The position numbers were made by a program, and so were the translations under genes. Below are positions 22,686-35,579 of a stretch of DNA of 64,000 bases, in pieces; position 1 is the stretch's first letter, and each line of letters begins with the position of its first letter. Source of the stretch: Tetranychus cinnabarinus. Lineage: Eukaryota > Arthropoda > Arachnida > Trombidiformes > Tetranychidae. The DNA lies in the NCBI GenBank assembly GCA_022266195.1, contig WHVY01000008.1:186001-250000 (forward strand). The letters run 5' to 3'. Below the pieces are notes generated by a model. That model did not search any database, was not told the origin of the DNA, and saw only the letters and a list, made by a program, of their open reading frames with translations.

Positions 22686-24630
22686 TTATGGTTGAGGTTG
22701 CTGTTGAATTGGTTGGTAAATTTCCTTGTTAGGTACTCTTTGAGCTCTCAATGAAGCAATTAGGAAGTAGAAACCACAAACCAAGTAAGCTGCGGCGATT
22801 GTTATTAATACAATACAACAGATTGTACTTATCCAGTGTTTAGGAGCCGTTAAATTGGGTATTGATGAGGTTGCGTTAATCATAAATCCGGTTGACCAAT
22901 TGATTGTACTGTCTCCTCTCAAACTGGGATCAAACACAATTTTGGACCAATTACCCTTTAAACCAAAAACATCCTGGATTATGTGATAATTGTAGAGCAA
23001 TTGGAAACACAGAGAGGTTGGAGCAAGTTTACCGCCTGATGTAATTAGTAAATCATCTCGAGACATTCCGCACAAAGAGATGGATTGATTGAAGTAATCG
23101 TTCTCGTCAATTGAATGGTTGGCTGGTAATTTGAGGACAGTTACGGGGTAAAGCAAGTCAGCTACTGCAGTGTATACAACATCATCTGGAGCAATGGAAG
23201 GTGATTTGTAGCAAGTGGCAGGATTATCTTCACATTTTGATTTATCAAGCAAATCTGAGATCATTTTTGAGCAGGTTGGTCCATCACCTTTACCCATCAA
23301 AGTGTATTCTTTGTTCAACTCCATTGATTTAGAAGTGTGCAAACATGGATCTCGCATTTGTATTAAATCCTGTGTGTTGATTGTTTGATTAACACCGATT
23401 GGAAGACATGGATCACCGAGTGTTGATTCACGAGAATCCACAATCAACTCGGTAATGTATCGAAGACGACCTTTATCACTACCAAAGCAGGAATATTTCT
23501 TGCCATACAGTGAATGGTTTTTACCAAACAAGCTGATATCAACCAAAGAATTAACTTGTTCTGAAGGAATTAGCGATGTATTTTTTACTTCAAGCGATAT
23601 AGATGACTCGGTGTATGATATTTCAATTACTCCAGAATGTTTAGGTGATCCGATTGACTCTGAATGGGTTCGAGCTTCAAGAGAGTTGACTGCAATCCAT
23701 GGATAAATTGCACCGTTTTCATCGCCAATGAAGGTTACTGGTTGAACATTCAATTTGGTATTGTTGGATAAATAGGCTGAGACTGAATCAACCAAAGATG
23801 ACACTTCTTGATGTGATGTCATGTTGAGTAAGAATAATGGTCCTGAAACGGTGAAAAATAATTGACTAGCAGGAGATGTTGATGTTGGTTCATCATTATC
23901 CAATGACCCAATCACACGTGAGAGACAGGGTTGAAATACTGGTGATAAATCACTAGAGTTAGCCAAATACTCGGTTAAATCATTTGAAATGCATGTTTCT
24001 GCTAATTCAGCGAGGCCAGTTTTGTTGTAACGATCAACAGGCCAGCGATATAAACTGATTGTTATATTTGGATTACCTGAATCAATAAGAACACCATACT
24101 GACGAGAAAAAATAGAAGATACAAAAATTAATTAAACTAGAAGTACAAAATTCGTGTTGAATTTGAGTCGATTGTAAAGGATCAAGTAGAAATTATCAAA
24201 TTTCGAGTTGGCTTTCGAAGTGAATTGTCTCTTGTTTTGAATTGTGAGTCACATATATCTTGAGATTTTGCAATGATGAATTAGAGCTCAAGTTTCGTAT
24301 TTAACTGAACTCTTAGTAGACTATTCTTCGGGCTAAGTTCATTCTGACAAACTCGATTCAAGCAACTGCGTTGTCATCAGAATTATACTTTTATTTGGTA
24401 TGTCTTTCTGATTAGTTGATGGGTCGTATCTTAAAGTCATGATTAGTAATATCTTAGTGATCACATTTCATTAGATTTACTGGATAATATTAATAAACTT
24501 TTGCGAAATGCAAGCTTACCTGATAATGAGTTTTGTGATTATAAATGGTATAAACTATAGCTGAAACAGTAAATAAAATAAATCCAGAGGTGAAGAAGAT
24601 AGCTGATTTAATTCTTGGAGTAAGGGCCAT
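22686..24630 (-). CDS. NTPDase/CD39-like membrane protein with eroded apyrase motifs
   Basis: Ecto-nucleoside triphosphate diphosphohydrolases remove extracellular ATP/ADP at the cell surface. Exon 1 (24520-24630) encodes an N-terminal membrane segment (AIFFTSGFILFTVSAIVYTI) and ends with a GTAAGC donor. Exon 2 (22686-24098) follows a TTTTTTCTCGTCAG acceptor. The 507 residues, two terminal membrane helices (the second begins WISTICCIVLITIAAAY) and a Cys-rich ectodomain match NTPDase1-3 (about 510). The ACR1 region YGVLIDSGNPNITISLYRWP aligns well with [20 protein letters not shown] of human CD39 but lacks the Ser/Ser-Thr phosphate-binding pair. ACR2 reads FTVSGPLFLL (not GATAGMRLL). ACR3 reads GDENGAIYPWIAVN with Asn where the catalytic Glu sits. 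ACR4 has lost DLGGAS. Catalysis is therefore doubtful. Many Asn-x-Ser/Thr sites are present. Confidence 0.85.
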
Positions 24631-27600
24631 GATGCAGATGACCCTAGAATAAAAAGAGATGAACACTCACAAAAAAACAATCAAAAAAGTCTCCTTAACA
24701 AGATAAAATTGAAACTTCCTAGACGGAACAACAAAAGTGTATGACGATAAGACTTGAGATGATTAGATAATTCCAATTGAACAATTAAACAAGTCAACTT
24801 TGGCTGATTAAATTAAATAAAAGTTAATAGAAATGGTGAAAGTTGATCGATGAAGAAATGGTTTAACCAGATGGATTAATATCCGTTTAGTAGCAGATCA
24901 AATATCAAGATATAAAAGTATCACTCCGATACAGTCAAAGGTCGATGATTAACAGTTTACTTTTTACAGTTTGGTCCAGAGGAAAATGAGTTTTTACAAA
25001 ATTTGTCCAATTATCTAGTTGATTATTGGATTCCCTCGATTCCTGGAGGATAAGGATGTCATGAAAAAAGGTAAGTTGTTGAATATACAAGGGTGAAAAG
25101 TAAAATATCGTCTGCGATGTAAAAAATCAAAAGAGAGAGTAGAAGGGAAAGAGAGAGAAAGAGAGAAAGATAGACTCTCCGTCAGAAACCAGATTCTGGC
25201 TGTTATCTCCGCCTCAAGACCGACCCATCTCTTCTTCCTCTCTTTCACTATCATCTTTATCATCATCATCATGAAGCCCTTTCCTCATATTCCATGGCTT
25301 GGTGATGAAGGTGAATAAAATTAATCATCTCTTTCCCTTTTTCTCTTATTCTTTATACACGTTCTTCCACCCTCTTCTCTGTCTTTCTATTTGCCTGGTT
25401 GCTTTTAGTTCTTTCTCACTGGTTCTTAGTGCGTGAAAAATTCCCTTTCGTCTGAATTTCAGTGAATTTTGAAAAAAAACTAAAGCATCAAAATGAAAAA
25501 AATATATATATTTTCCCATTGTCTTTAATATTTCATCTTTCATCTTCAATTCCATTATCGATTGAAAGGAGACTTAATGTTAACTCTTATTTTTTTCACT
25601 TTTTTCTCTTTATTATTTTAGATTGGAGTACAATTAACTTAGTCCCTTGGGGTTCCTTTTCTTGATCATCAGCTATTATCATCATCATCATCAAGATTTC
25701 TTGGTTAAGAGGGAGGGAAAACCAGACTGTTGATGAAAAGATGAAGGGGAGAAGAAGTATTAACAAATGAACCTCACCCTGATTTCTGTGGAAAAATTTG
25801 ATTTAAATGAAACTGTTCAATTTAATTTGCTTGTTTTTCATTCAATGTCAGTCAAAATTGACAGTTCCGATCCATTATTTTCTCTACAATCAACATTATC
25901 ATTACCATCATCACCATCTTCACCATCTTCACTTTAATGAGCCAACTGTAAATCTGAACAATTTGCCATTCTCCATTTTTCTCGTTGTTTACCATTCAAA
26001 GTTACCTGCATTCAAAGTTATACTTGACCAAGCATTTGGAAACAAGCAAATTAAATGTTGAACAATTATCAAATTTGGTGGTTTCACATTCAAACTTGTT
26101 GTACGTTAACCAGCAGTAATTACTCCATCAATCTTTGGCCATACTATTTCATCTTCAACATTTGCTGTCTCTCAACTCAACAATTGGTTCATCAGGATGA
26201 AAAAAAGTTAACATCTAATTCCAATTAAATTAGTGATTTAATGAAGCCTCATCAGCAATCAGCTACAAGTCTCGACATAATGAGAATAGAAAGAACGATA
26301 TTATTTCGATCCATAAAATGGGGTAAAAACAAATTATGTAAATAACATGGTTAATGGTAACAAAAATAATTCTCATTCTCATCATGATTTGAAGCATTTA
26401 TATAAAATTCTTATATATGTTAATCAAGATGTTATTATTTTGGCAACAAGAGTGTTTCACATTATTACCTGTTGTATTATGGTTACAATTGAACGACTGA
26501 TTCGCTGGAAAAAAATTGAATTGAACTGAACTTGCATGTTGAGTTGTTTGCATGTTTATAATGTGAGTGAATGTATTTATGATTGTTGATATGATGAGTA
26601 CAAAACTAAAAGCCAAAAGGGAGGTAAAATGAAGATGAAGCTGATGATAACAATTGAATGGTTACTGTATTAATCAAGAAAAAATAGGAAAGGTTGAGAA
26701 ATGATTTTAACATGTTAAAGATGGAAAACTTTAGAATGGCTAAAGACTGTAATCAATTTTAATTTTAATTAATGGGTTTGGTTACAAAGTGACATAAAGT
26801 AGATCAAAACTAATCATTAGGTTTAATATTAACTCTGAACAATTTGACCGTTTACACTAACAATCCAAGAATAACAGTATTTCAGATTGAATGGCATCAA
26901 TCACATCATCACTGATTCACATAGGTATTGAAGATTGAAGCCAGTCATAACAATTTACAACTAATTGTAAGCTTTCCACACCATTTTAAACATTGGATAA
27001 ACATTAATTTTGATCGCTCCCATGTTAATCAACAAAGAATCAATTTGTATGATCAAATAAAGCACCAAAAACTAATCAAATCAGAAACCAGGTTACATTA
27101 TTTTGGATGTTGAGAAACTCTTTCACCTTTCTTCAGTTGATATCTATTGAACCCAATAAGGCTATTTTTGTACTCGTGGTAACTTAATTGAGATTATAAA
27201 CACTGACAATTATATCTAATAATCTTAATTTTACCTTATTGTTAAATTTAATCACAACCAGTTTAAAGATGAGAGTTGACTAAATCTATCTTGACCATCT
27301 CTATTCATGTCTTACCAACCAAAATTACAATGAATTGTATGGTTAATCTGTTTTCATCATCATCATCCTTTCATCCTCCTACTCTTAATCAAAATTTAGT
27401 TCATACTTTTTTAAAGCTGATTCATTAATAGGTTCATAATCAATTGGAATAGCTTGTATGCTATTGTTATGAACAACAATCAGTTCAATAGACTTTGTTT
27501 ACAGATAACAAAAAAAAGAGTAAAAATTATGATTTGATGATCTGAAAATTTTAAATTGTATGTGTATGTGTGTTGTATGTTTATGATGTGTGTATATTAA

Positions 27601-29229
27601 TAGCTTATTAATTGTAATAATGAAAAGTGTTTCTTTTGTATCCGATCAAAGATTAACACTGTTAATAACAACATCAATATACAGCAACAGGTATAACTGT
27701 AACAATTTAAAATCTCATCATGAAATGTTACAAGATACTGTTGCCAGAATCAACAGGTAATCTGATGGTAAATTTCAACATTTCGTGTTACAATGATTTG
27801 CTATCTAACCAGCAACAGAAGATGAGATGAAGCCATGAATACAGATAACCAGAAATGGTACCACCAGATTGACCATACTGGTTAACCCAGCACCAGTAAA
27901 TGAAGAGAGAAGGAAAAATGAAAGTCTAAAGAAAGGAAACAATAAAACATGATTAATCCAATTCGAAAGGGAATTAGGTGACTTACAATGAAGAATCAGA
28001 TTGATGATAGTGTTGATGAGGAGGAGTTCAGGAAAGCTCAGTTCAGAAATGGCAAAATAATCTTTGGCCTCGTGACATTTCAAGATTAATTGTAACACGG
28101 CAAACCAATTAATTTGGGGAAACGCTTTACGGTCATCAATTCATCAACTGGTCAATTCAATTTAAGTATAAAAAAAAGAAATCATTAATTTCCATTATTG
28201 CTGTTATCATGTAATACATCAATGAAATACTCACTTACTAACTTACTCTACTGTATATTAATATTATTCAATCTCGTTGAGATTTTTCCGTTGAATAGTT
28301 CAACTGTTCAAATGGCAATATGAAATTGTAAAATTTCATTTCAATGAACCCATTTCAAAATGATTGAACATTTCAAGTCTTATGAATACGCATTTGACAT
28401 TTGGCAGCTTTTACTGGAACTATGAATATTGTAGATTGTTGAGTTGATTCATTAACCAAATCAGGGGTAATAATATATTCATCTGAAGAAAGCTATGGGT
28501 GATGCTTTGACGCTTTATTCATTCTTTACACCATCATCATTAGAATAAATTTTTCTCACGAGAAAAGCATTACTCATTATGCTTCTATCACCTTCTCCTT
28601 CATGGTAAATCTGACGTTTTTCCAGGCCTTTTTATGTCCTCTTCTGTCACCGGTAAGAAGCTGAAGAAAAAAACAAATACCTGTAGACAGGGTGGAAGCA
28701 GAAAAAGATGATTAGATTTTGTGTTGAACTTTCAGGTTGATGAGGTCAAGTCTTGCGGATTAAATGAGCATGCAACTTTTTGTGTCTACTTTCTTATAGA
28801 AGTAATATTTTTAAGTCAATGTATTACACACAACACACACATAAACACAATTGAAACAATAGTTGAAACAGGTTCAATTAAAAGTGGATTAACTTACCTC
28901 TTTAATTGCTAACTGTTTATGGTTTTAATGAACGTTTCCTTTTTGCATGTTATTTCCAAACTTCTGGTCAAAGGTAGAGGATTACTATAATCACGAATAG
29001 TTAATTTACTATAGTGATTAGTGTATATTTTGGTTGTTGGTCAGGTTTGTTATCTTGTTAGGTTGCCTTTGACCAAGCCAAGCATTAAAAGAAAAGTCAA
29101 GATCAAGTTGATTCCAATTTTTGGTTACAGGTCATTAGAAGTAAATCACTTTTACCACACGATTAAATAAATGATTGAAATTAAGATTAAAACACAATTA
29201 ATAGAGTCAATAGTTTACCAAATGATTTA
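24631..29229. other. Long noncoding stretch with microsatellite patches
   Basis: About 4.6 kb upstream of the NTPDase gene. It has (ATC)n/(CAT)n-rich patches near 25255-25275, 25675-25695, 25905-25930 and 27355-27370, and purine/pyrimidine tracts at 25125-25180 and 25320-25420. One short ATG frame (25807-26061) is listed separately. A minus-strand frame at 27805-28098 was examined and not accepted. Confidence 0.5.
25807..26061 (+). CDS. Possible small secreted His-rich protein (uncertain)
   Basis: An ATG frame of 84 codons begins with a plausible signal peptide (MKLFNLICLFFIQCQS) and continues with a Tyr/His-rich segment (HYHYHHHHLHHLHF) encoded by a CAT/CAC-rich microsatellite. The last part is not obviously domain-like. 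No introns, promoter motif or family are recognised; it may be a chance frame through simple sequence. Confidence 0.2.
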   Translation: MKLFNLICLFFIQCQSKLTVPIHYFLYNQHYHYHHHHLHHLHFNEPTVNLNNLPFSIFLVVYHSKLPAFKVILDQAFGNKQIKC

Positions 29230-29231
29230 TA

Positions 29232-29546
29232 CAGCCGCGAAAGAAAAGTTTGACATAGTTACCACTAACTTGACGCATATACAATCGTATCTAAGCACAA
29301 TCAGCAAATCAATTTCAAACAATATCGTTGTTGCTTAATTGTTTGACCATCGATTGTCTTAGGATATGTGATCAGATAAGAGAGATGAACCTTAAGTGTG
29401 ATAAAAATTTACAATCAATGGTAATCGATGGTCAAACAATTAAGCAACAACGATATTGTTTGAGATTGATTTGCTGATTGTGCTTGGATACGATTGTATA
29501 TGCGTCAAGTTGGTGGTAACTATGTCAAACTTTTCTTTCGCGGCTG
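29232..29546. mobile_element. 315-bp hairpin MITE with TA target duplication
   Basis: Arms 29232-29356 and about 29423-29546 are near-perfect inverted repeats (only a few mismatches seen over ~125 bases) around a ~65-base loop. The ends begin CAGCCGCGAAAGAAAAG and are flanked by TA (29230-29231 and 29547-29548). The length, lack of coding sequence and TA flanks fit a Tc1/mariner-type miniature inverted-repeat element. The high arm identity suggests recent insertion or conversion. Confidence 0.85.
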
Positions 29547-29707
29547 TATATTGTTGAGCGATTTTCATTTTTTCAAATAATCCAGCTGTTGCAGTGTGAC
29601 TTGTGATTGGTGAAGTTAGACAACCAATGAATGCACTCTTTGATCATCTGAGCGAGGCTTAATCAAAGAGCAAAGAAGCTCTTACTCTTTGGCTTAATTC
29701 AACAAAA

Positions 29708-30961
29708 ATGGAACGGAATGACGTTGGGAATTGGTGAGTTTTTCATTTTTATTTCAATGATTTACATGATAGTGATTGATATAAACTTTCTTTTGTTCAT
29801 TTAGAGAAAAATTAAATGATTTAATCAAAGTGCCTGTTAAATATTTAAGTCATCGTGAAATATATAATACATATGCATATGGAAGCATTGATAAAAAAGC
29901 TTGGATATATTTTGAAGCATTCAATTTGGAGGACCCTCGTAAGTATTAGCAATAGCTGATGCTTATCAATACGAAGCTTAACCGTTACTTTTACATTCTG
30001 CTATGTTTATACCCGCTTTAATGGACTTTTGCAATGATGAGCAACAAGCAAGAGGCTTCCTAAATTGAAAATGATTGAGATTTATACTCAAATTGAATTG
30101 GAACATGAAAGTTACCTCAACAGGACAACAAAGGATTACTAGCTGAGGCAATTTACAATGATAAAGGGAAAACATTTACACACCAACAACATTGGAATCA
30201 ATAAAATGGTAAAACAGCAAATCATGCTATTGTATAAGCTTGGCTGTTTGTTGATAGAGTTGATCGAAGTCTTCATCTTTTTATGTTCCGTGTTTAGGAA
30301 ACACATAAACTCAGAAGTTGGTGAACTTTTTCCAAAACTTCTAAAGCTGCTGATAATGGTTATCTTGGACTGTCATCAGTTGTCATTCCAATGTGTAATC
30401 AAATGTAATGGTTTGACAAGTGAAATTGAAAATAATTGACTAGCTATTCAAAGGTACAACTTGATTCCTTGTCCATCTTTTAGCTATGCATGTAAAGCAA
30501 TTTTCATATCTTTCATGTCAGATTTCAAGGATGCCAGTGAAAGCATGTTTAAGAGACCATATTATCGTCAAATCCTTTTATCTCATGCAATGTTTTCTGG
30601 ATTGAAAATATCAACAGCAAACCAGTCTGTAGAGATGAGTCTGTGACGCTAATGCTGAACGCGTCTGAATCGTCTCTTACATTTGATAACACGATTTACT
30701 GCTTTTACCTGAAAGTGAAAATACGATACTTTACTCATGAAAATAGCTCGTTATTTAAATATAAGTGTTTGTTTGGTAACAAATGGGTCAACATTGGAGC
30801 CATCACTTCAATGCAGTCTAAAACTAAAGTCACTTCACACAACATCAAGCATATGGACCATTACGATTATTGCACAGTCTCGTCATTTAGTTGATTATAT
30901 GATGAGAGTACAAGGAAGCTTGTCAGCTAATGGTCAAGCGGCTATTACTAGAGCTAATTAA
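29708..30961 (+). pseudogene. Decayed protein-coding gene (family not recognised)
   Basis: Several protein-like blocks on the plus strand cannot be joined into one intact frame. 29708-29733 (MERNDVGN) has a GTGAGT donor. 29805-29940 reads KLNDLIKVPVKYLSHREIY, NTYAYGSIDKKAWIYFEAF, then a GTAAGT donor. 30122-30400 reads LLAEAIYNDKGKTFTHQQHW, FVDRVDRSLHLFMFR and DNGYLGLSSVVIPMCNQM, interrupted by at least four stops. 30880-30961 reads RHLVDYMMRVQGSLSANGQA and ends at a stop. Joining exon 1 to exon 2 at the obvious splice sites creates a stop. The pattern fits a dead gene just downstream of a MITE. I do not recognise the family. Confidence 0.45.
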
Positions 30962-33900
30962 AGCATAAGTAATTGAAATCTTGGGAAAACAGCAAGAAAT
31001 AAAACAAACATAAACTAAACTCTAAACTCATCCCTAAAAATATCTTGTTTCAATAACAATTAAGCTTTTCTCTGTTTCCAAATGTAATTGTAGGATTATT
31101 GTGTTTATTTTTGTAGCAACAAATAATCTAAAATTCCTGATGATTCCAACCGGAATAGTTATTCTGAATGAAATTAAATAAGTTTCCCTTGAGATTGTGA
31201 GAAACAGCATATTTGGATGATTTCTTTAAATTTTTAATGGTCTTGTCTAAATTAACCTTATCCTAATGGTTAAACACGGTGCAACTAAACAACACTTAAC
31301 CTTTTACTTCCTCATTTACAATGTAAACTGTTGTCAAATTGAACATCATGATCATCATAATCATTAGCTAATGGTGATGTCAACTTAAAATATGTCTCTA
31401 TTTCACCAATATACATGGAGGAATAGGAAAAGAAAAGAGTAAACTCATCATCTACAAGGAACCATGAAAATGATGCTAAATTAATAATGATGGTTAAAAA
31501 ATAAACACAAATATTGAAGCAATAATCCAACCAGCAAAGGAATCAACATTGTAAAATAATGATTGTCACGATGATCATCAACATAACCCCATTGTTAACA
31601 CAAGTCAACCCATCAAAATGATCCAGAAAAGAGACGGAGAAAGATGTCAATGACGATGAAATAGATATAAAAGGGATTCAATATTTATAAATAAAGCCAA
31701 AGAAGGCCAAAAAGTGCCATTAAAAAGCGTCTTCTCACGATGTTGACAAAAGCAGGACAACTAAATGGACTAAAAAACGTTAATGATCATATTGATGATC
31801 CACCTAAAAATTGTAGCTTTGGTCTTAACCTAGGATATACCGTTTAACTGTAGCTTTACCTCTACCTTATTAGACGTCATTTGATCTTCTTTCATGCTTT
31901 CCTTAATCACAATTACTTGAATTGTTCTCATGAAAAGATTAACTCTGAAGATTAAATGGTGACTGAACAACATGCTGTTGCTGTTAAACACAAGAGTTAT
32001 CCGAAGGTCACTTCCTGACCATTTATCCACTTTGCTTTCTCTATTTCAGCCTTTCCATTGTGTTATAACCATCGTAATCATTATAAGTGTTCATTCATCA
32101 TCTTGGTAAACGTATTGTTGAGCCTCAAAAAAAGGCAGCTTTTATTGCGTTTTTAACTCGATTGTTGTTAATTTTGGCCTTCTAATCACGTTTCCCTATT
32201 CCTCCAACTAAGGACAATATTTCAGTTTTTAATTGTGATTTATATTTTCCTATTAAGATATGATAATTTTGATCATCAACCAGTGAGACTAAAAAAGCTT
32301 CAACTGTTAACCAGAAATATCAATGTTTTGGGTTTCAATGTTAAGTCTACTGTTTCAATGCAAGCCTCAACCCTTGGACCATACAATATGAAGAGGCCTC
32401 CAGATTCAGGAGGAATACGCTCTTTGACCTGAAATACAAATCTTGAAATGATTCCAATCTAAACTCATAATCATCATAAATGATCAAATATCATTGCTAC
32501 TTATCTGATGAAGAAAATAAATGAACAAATCTTCACTTTACACTGTACTTTGTACTTTGTAATATTAACCTTTTGCTTTGCTTGTTTTTTTTTGCCTGTA
32601 ATTAATATCATTGATTGATTGTAATGTTGACTATTCATGCTGATCAATTCATGCAAATCTCATTTCATCAATGATAGCCATGAGCAGACAGTATATCCTT
32701 GAAATTTACCCGTTACTACTGTACTAGCTTAATATGGTTATAATTGACAAATAATAGGCTGCTAATAACAGTGACAATTGATGTTAATTGTGTGATATCA
32801 TTGTAATTGAACAATAATTATCGGTAAACCTTGGGAATAACAATGATGAGTATGAATGAATTGCATGAAATTTACTTAATTTGATCTAAATCGGCTTCAA
32901 ATTACATTGTAACATTAAGAGCAACTTTCACTAACACAATACTTGAGAGGTTTGGTCAGCTTACAGCTAACCAGAATTGAACATCAACCTAAAGTGGTCA
33001 AAACTCTTATTGTTGTTGAAATGAGAAAATGTTAATAATAATTGTTACATTGTTATCATTTTGAAAATGAATGATAATTGAGTGACAAAAAGGGAATCAC
33101 AATTTGATTGGTAAAAAAAGAGAAGCAAAAATTGAGTTTAATTGAAATTCAAATGGATCAACCCAATTGTTGGCCATCTTTATTGACCATTGAAATTTTG
33201 CTTTACAATAGGCAATAAACATTTTATTAGGTTCAGTTGATATTGATTTACTGGACAATAAATATTGAACCTTTGAAGTTTCATTGAGGTTATCATTGAT
33301 TTGGTTGAGTCTGACTGTTTTGCAAAGCTAATTGTTTACCTTGCATGATAATTGTCATTTGGTAAATTGATAATGATTTTTATTTGTTTTCCTGATATTC
33401 ACTTGAATTTACCTTGATTAAGATTGACCTGGACGAATGAAGATAATTACCAATTGAAATAATCAACTAAAGAATCAGACTTTTTCATAGTTAATTACAT
33501 GATTTAGTATGGTTTTGTATAATGTTGAAAATACATTATAAAGAGATGAAAACATTATTTCAATTTTGAGCTTTAAATTTTCGGCTTTCGGGTTAACCTT
33601 TTCAATTTGATTAAACTTGTTGAGTTTATTGTTATTACAATTGAGTAAAGATTGAATCAATTTAATTTCCTGTTTGATTTAATCACGCTGAGATCATTTT
33701 AATAGATAATTTCAAGGTTTTGTTAATTTGTTGATCAACAAACTAAAGTAACCTTTGATTGGTGAAAAAAAAACCTTTGAAAGCTAAATGTATTTTCATT
33801 TTACACTTTGGGTTAAAATGGGTTTTGAGTTGAAAAGTAAATATTTTTCTGGTTCCAATTGATTTGGTGTAAATGATTGTGATTATACATATTAAATGAG

Positions 33901-35579
33901 TTGACAGTTCAATGATTGGTTAAATTGTGGTAAACATGAAAACAAATCTGTATTTAGATGGTTTTTCATTACAAACTGGTAAAAGTCCAGCTACTGAAAT
34001 GGTTAAACCCAAAAAGTCAAATCACCCTTCCGCTCTGTTGGGTTAAGGTCATTTTCTTGCCCTTTTCCTGTTTCTTAGGTCGTCTTGCTTTGGGTTAATG
34101 TAAAGGTAACTCAAAAGGGCGTTCATCTTTCATTTTGTTGATCATCATTCTCCTCCATCTTTCAGTTGTAAGTGGCTTCAATGTAAAACTATTTTACGGA
34201 CAAAGGGTCATAACATTGGGCAAGGTATTAAGTAACAAAATGACCTCTAATTAAATACGCAACAAAAAGGGGAACAACAACATTAAATATATAACATTAC
34301 ACATCTAGAGACTATTTTCATAATCATTAGTCTCTTTTGTTCTCGTCATCCTCTTAATCTTTCCCTTGTCTTCTTCTTCCTTCTTCCTTTGACCTGAGAA
34401 GATAATTTCCTTTGACTTTTGGTTATATAATGGTTCAACGTATGATACTTTATCATCCTAATTTTCATTATCCTCATTATCATTAGGAATCCTTGTCCAG
34501 TTGTCCCGATAATTGTCAGCAATTCATCGTTAACCACTCTTCTAGAGCTTGTAACTCTAATAAGCTTCTGTTATCATTTTCATTTTTGTCATCCTTTCCT
34601 ATTCTTGGTTTCAACAATTAATAACCAAATTATCTAATAATCATGGTGATGGTAAAATAGGTACACTTGAATAATAATGAGTATTGATTATTCAACACCA
34701 GTAACTAACAATTTCAGTGTAAAGGAAAGCAAATTGAATGTAGACACACAAAAACCATAACCAACTAAACATTCACTTTTGAGTGACTTTTCCTTTAATT
34801 GAGGCATCAGCTGCTTCCTTTAGGGTAAAAAGTGCAATCAAGGTGTTGGAAAGGGTCGAAGGGGTGAATAGGTTCAATAAGCGGTTGATGGAACAGTTGA
34901 AAGACAAGCTTGTTCAATCTAAAAAATAGCTATGAAAATCTAGTCTAGAAGTGTCCAGAATAGAAACGACGAGAGTTTGATGCATGAAATGGGTGAAATA
35001 AATTTTCAAGATTCAGGGAAAGCATATGGAGCAAACAAAAGCAACCAGAAAAGGATATCCCAAAAACTAGCCTGAATTGTTGAAACACATCTGCAATGCC
35101 ATTATTTATAATAATGAATACATAACTAGACTTAATAGGTCAGATAAATTGAACAAGGATATTTTGTTGATAAAACTCAAGCTTGATAGACATGAAAAGC
35201 AGTGATTCTGTGATTTAGTAACATTCTTTGGGAACAAATTTTCATAGATCGTGAATATTTGATGTAATTAACCACAATCGGGCGAGACCAGTGCCTTGGG
35301 TTAACTTTATGGGAAGAAAAGGGAAATAATAATTTGTTGAATAAATTATTTGGATTCTGGTAAATTAACTTTATTAATCACATAGATGATGGAATAGCAA
35401 AATTTGATGGCGATAACACTTGTTTTCATGCCAAGCCTTTAGCTTCTTATGAAGTGGAAACATAAAATTGAAAGTTGTTAAATTGTATAATACCTTTGAA
35501 GAGAAACCAGAATTTAAAAACAATTGCTTGTCTTATTAATTATAATGAAATCATACCATGGTTAGTAATTAATTTAGAA
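30962..35579. other. Long AT-rich noncoding stretch
   Basis: About 4.6 kb with no convincing gene. A short open stretch at 34800-34930 (plus, ends RLMEQLKDKLVQSKK) has slightly higher GC and could be a relic. A pyrimidine-rich patch lies at 34330-34395. Confidence 0.5.

Noticed and set aside
27805..28098. 97-codon minus-strand frame with a GTAAGT site (27981-27986)
   Set aside because: The donor-like site and a later TTTCTTTAG hint at splicing, but no start codon gives a sensible joined frame and no family is recognised.
34800..34930. Open stretch of ~48 codons ending RLMEQLKDKLVQSKK
   Set aside because: Bounded by stops, no start codon, no recognisable partner; could be a relic but is not supportable.
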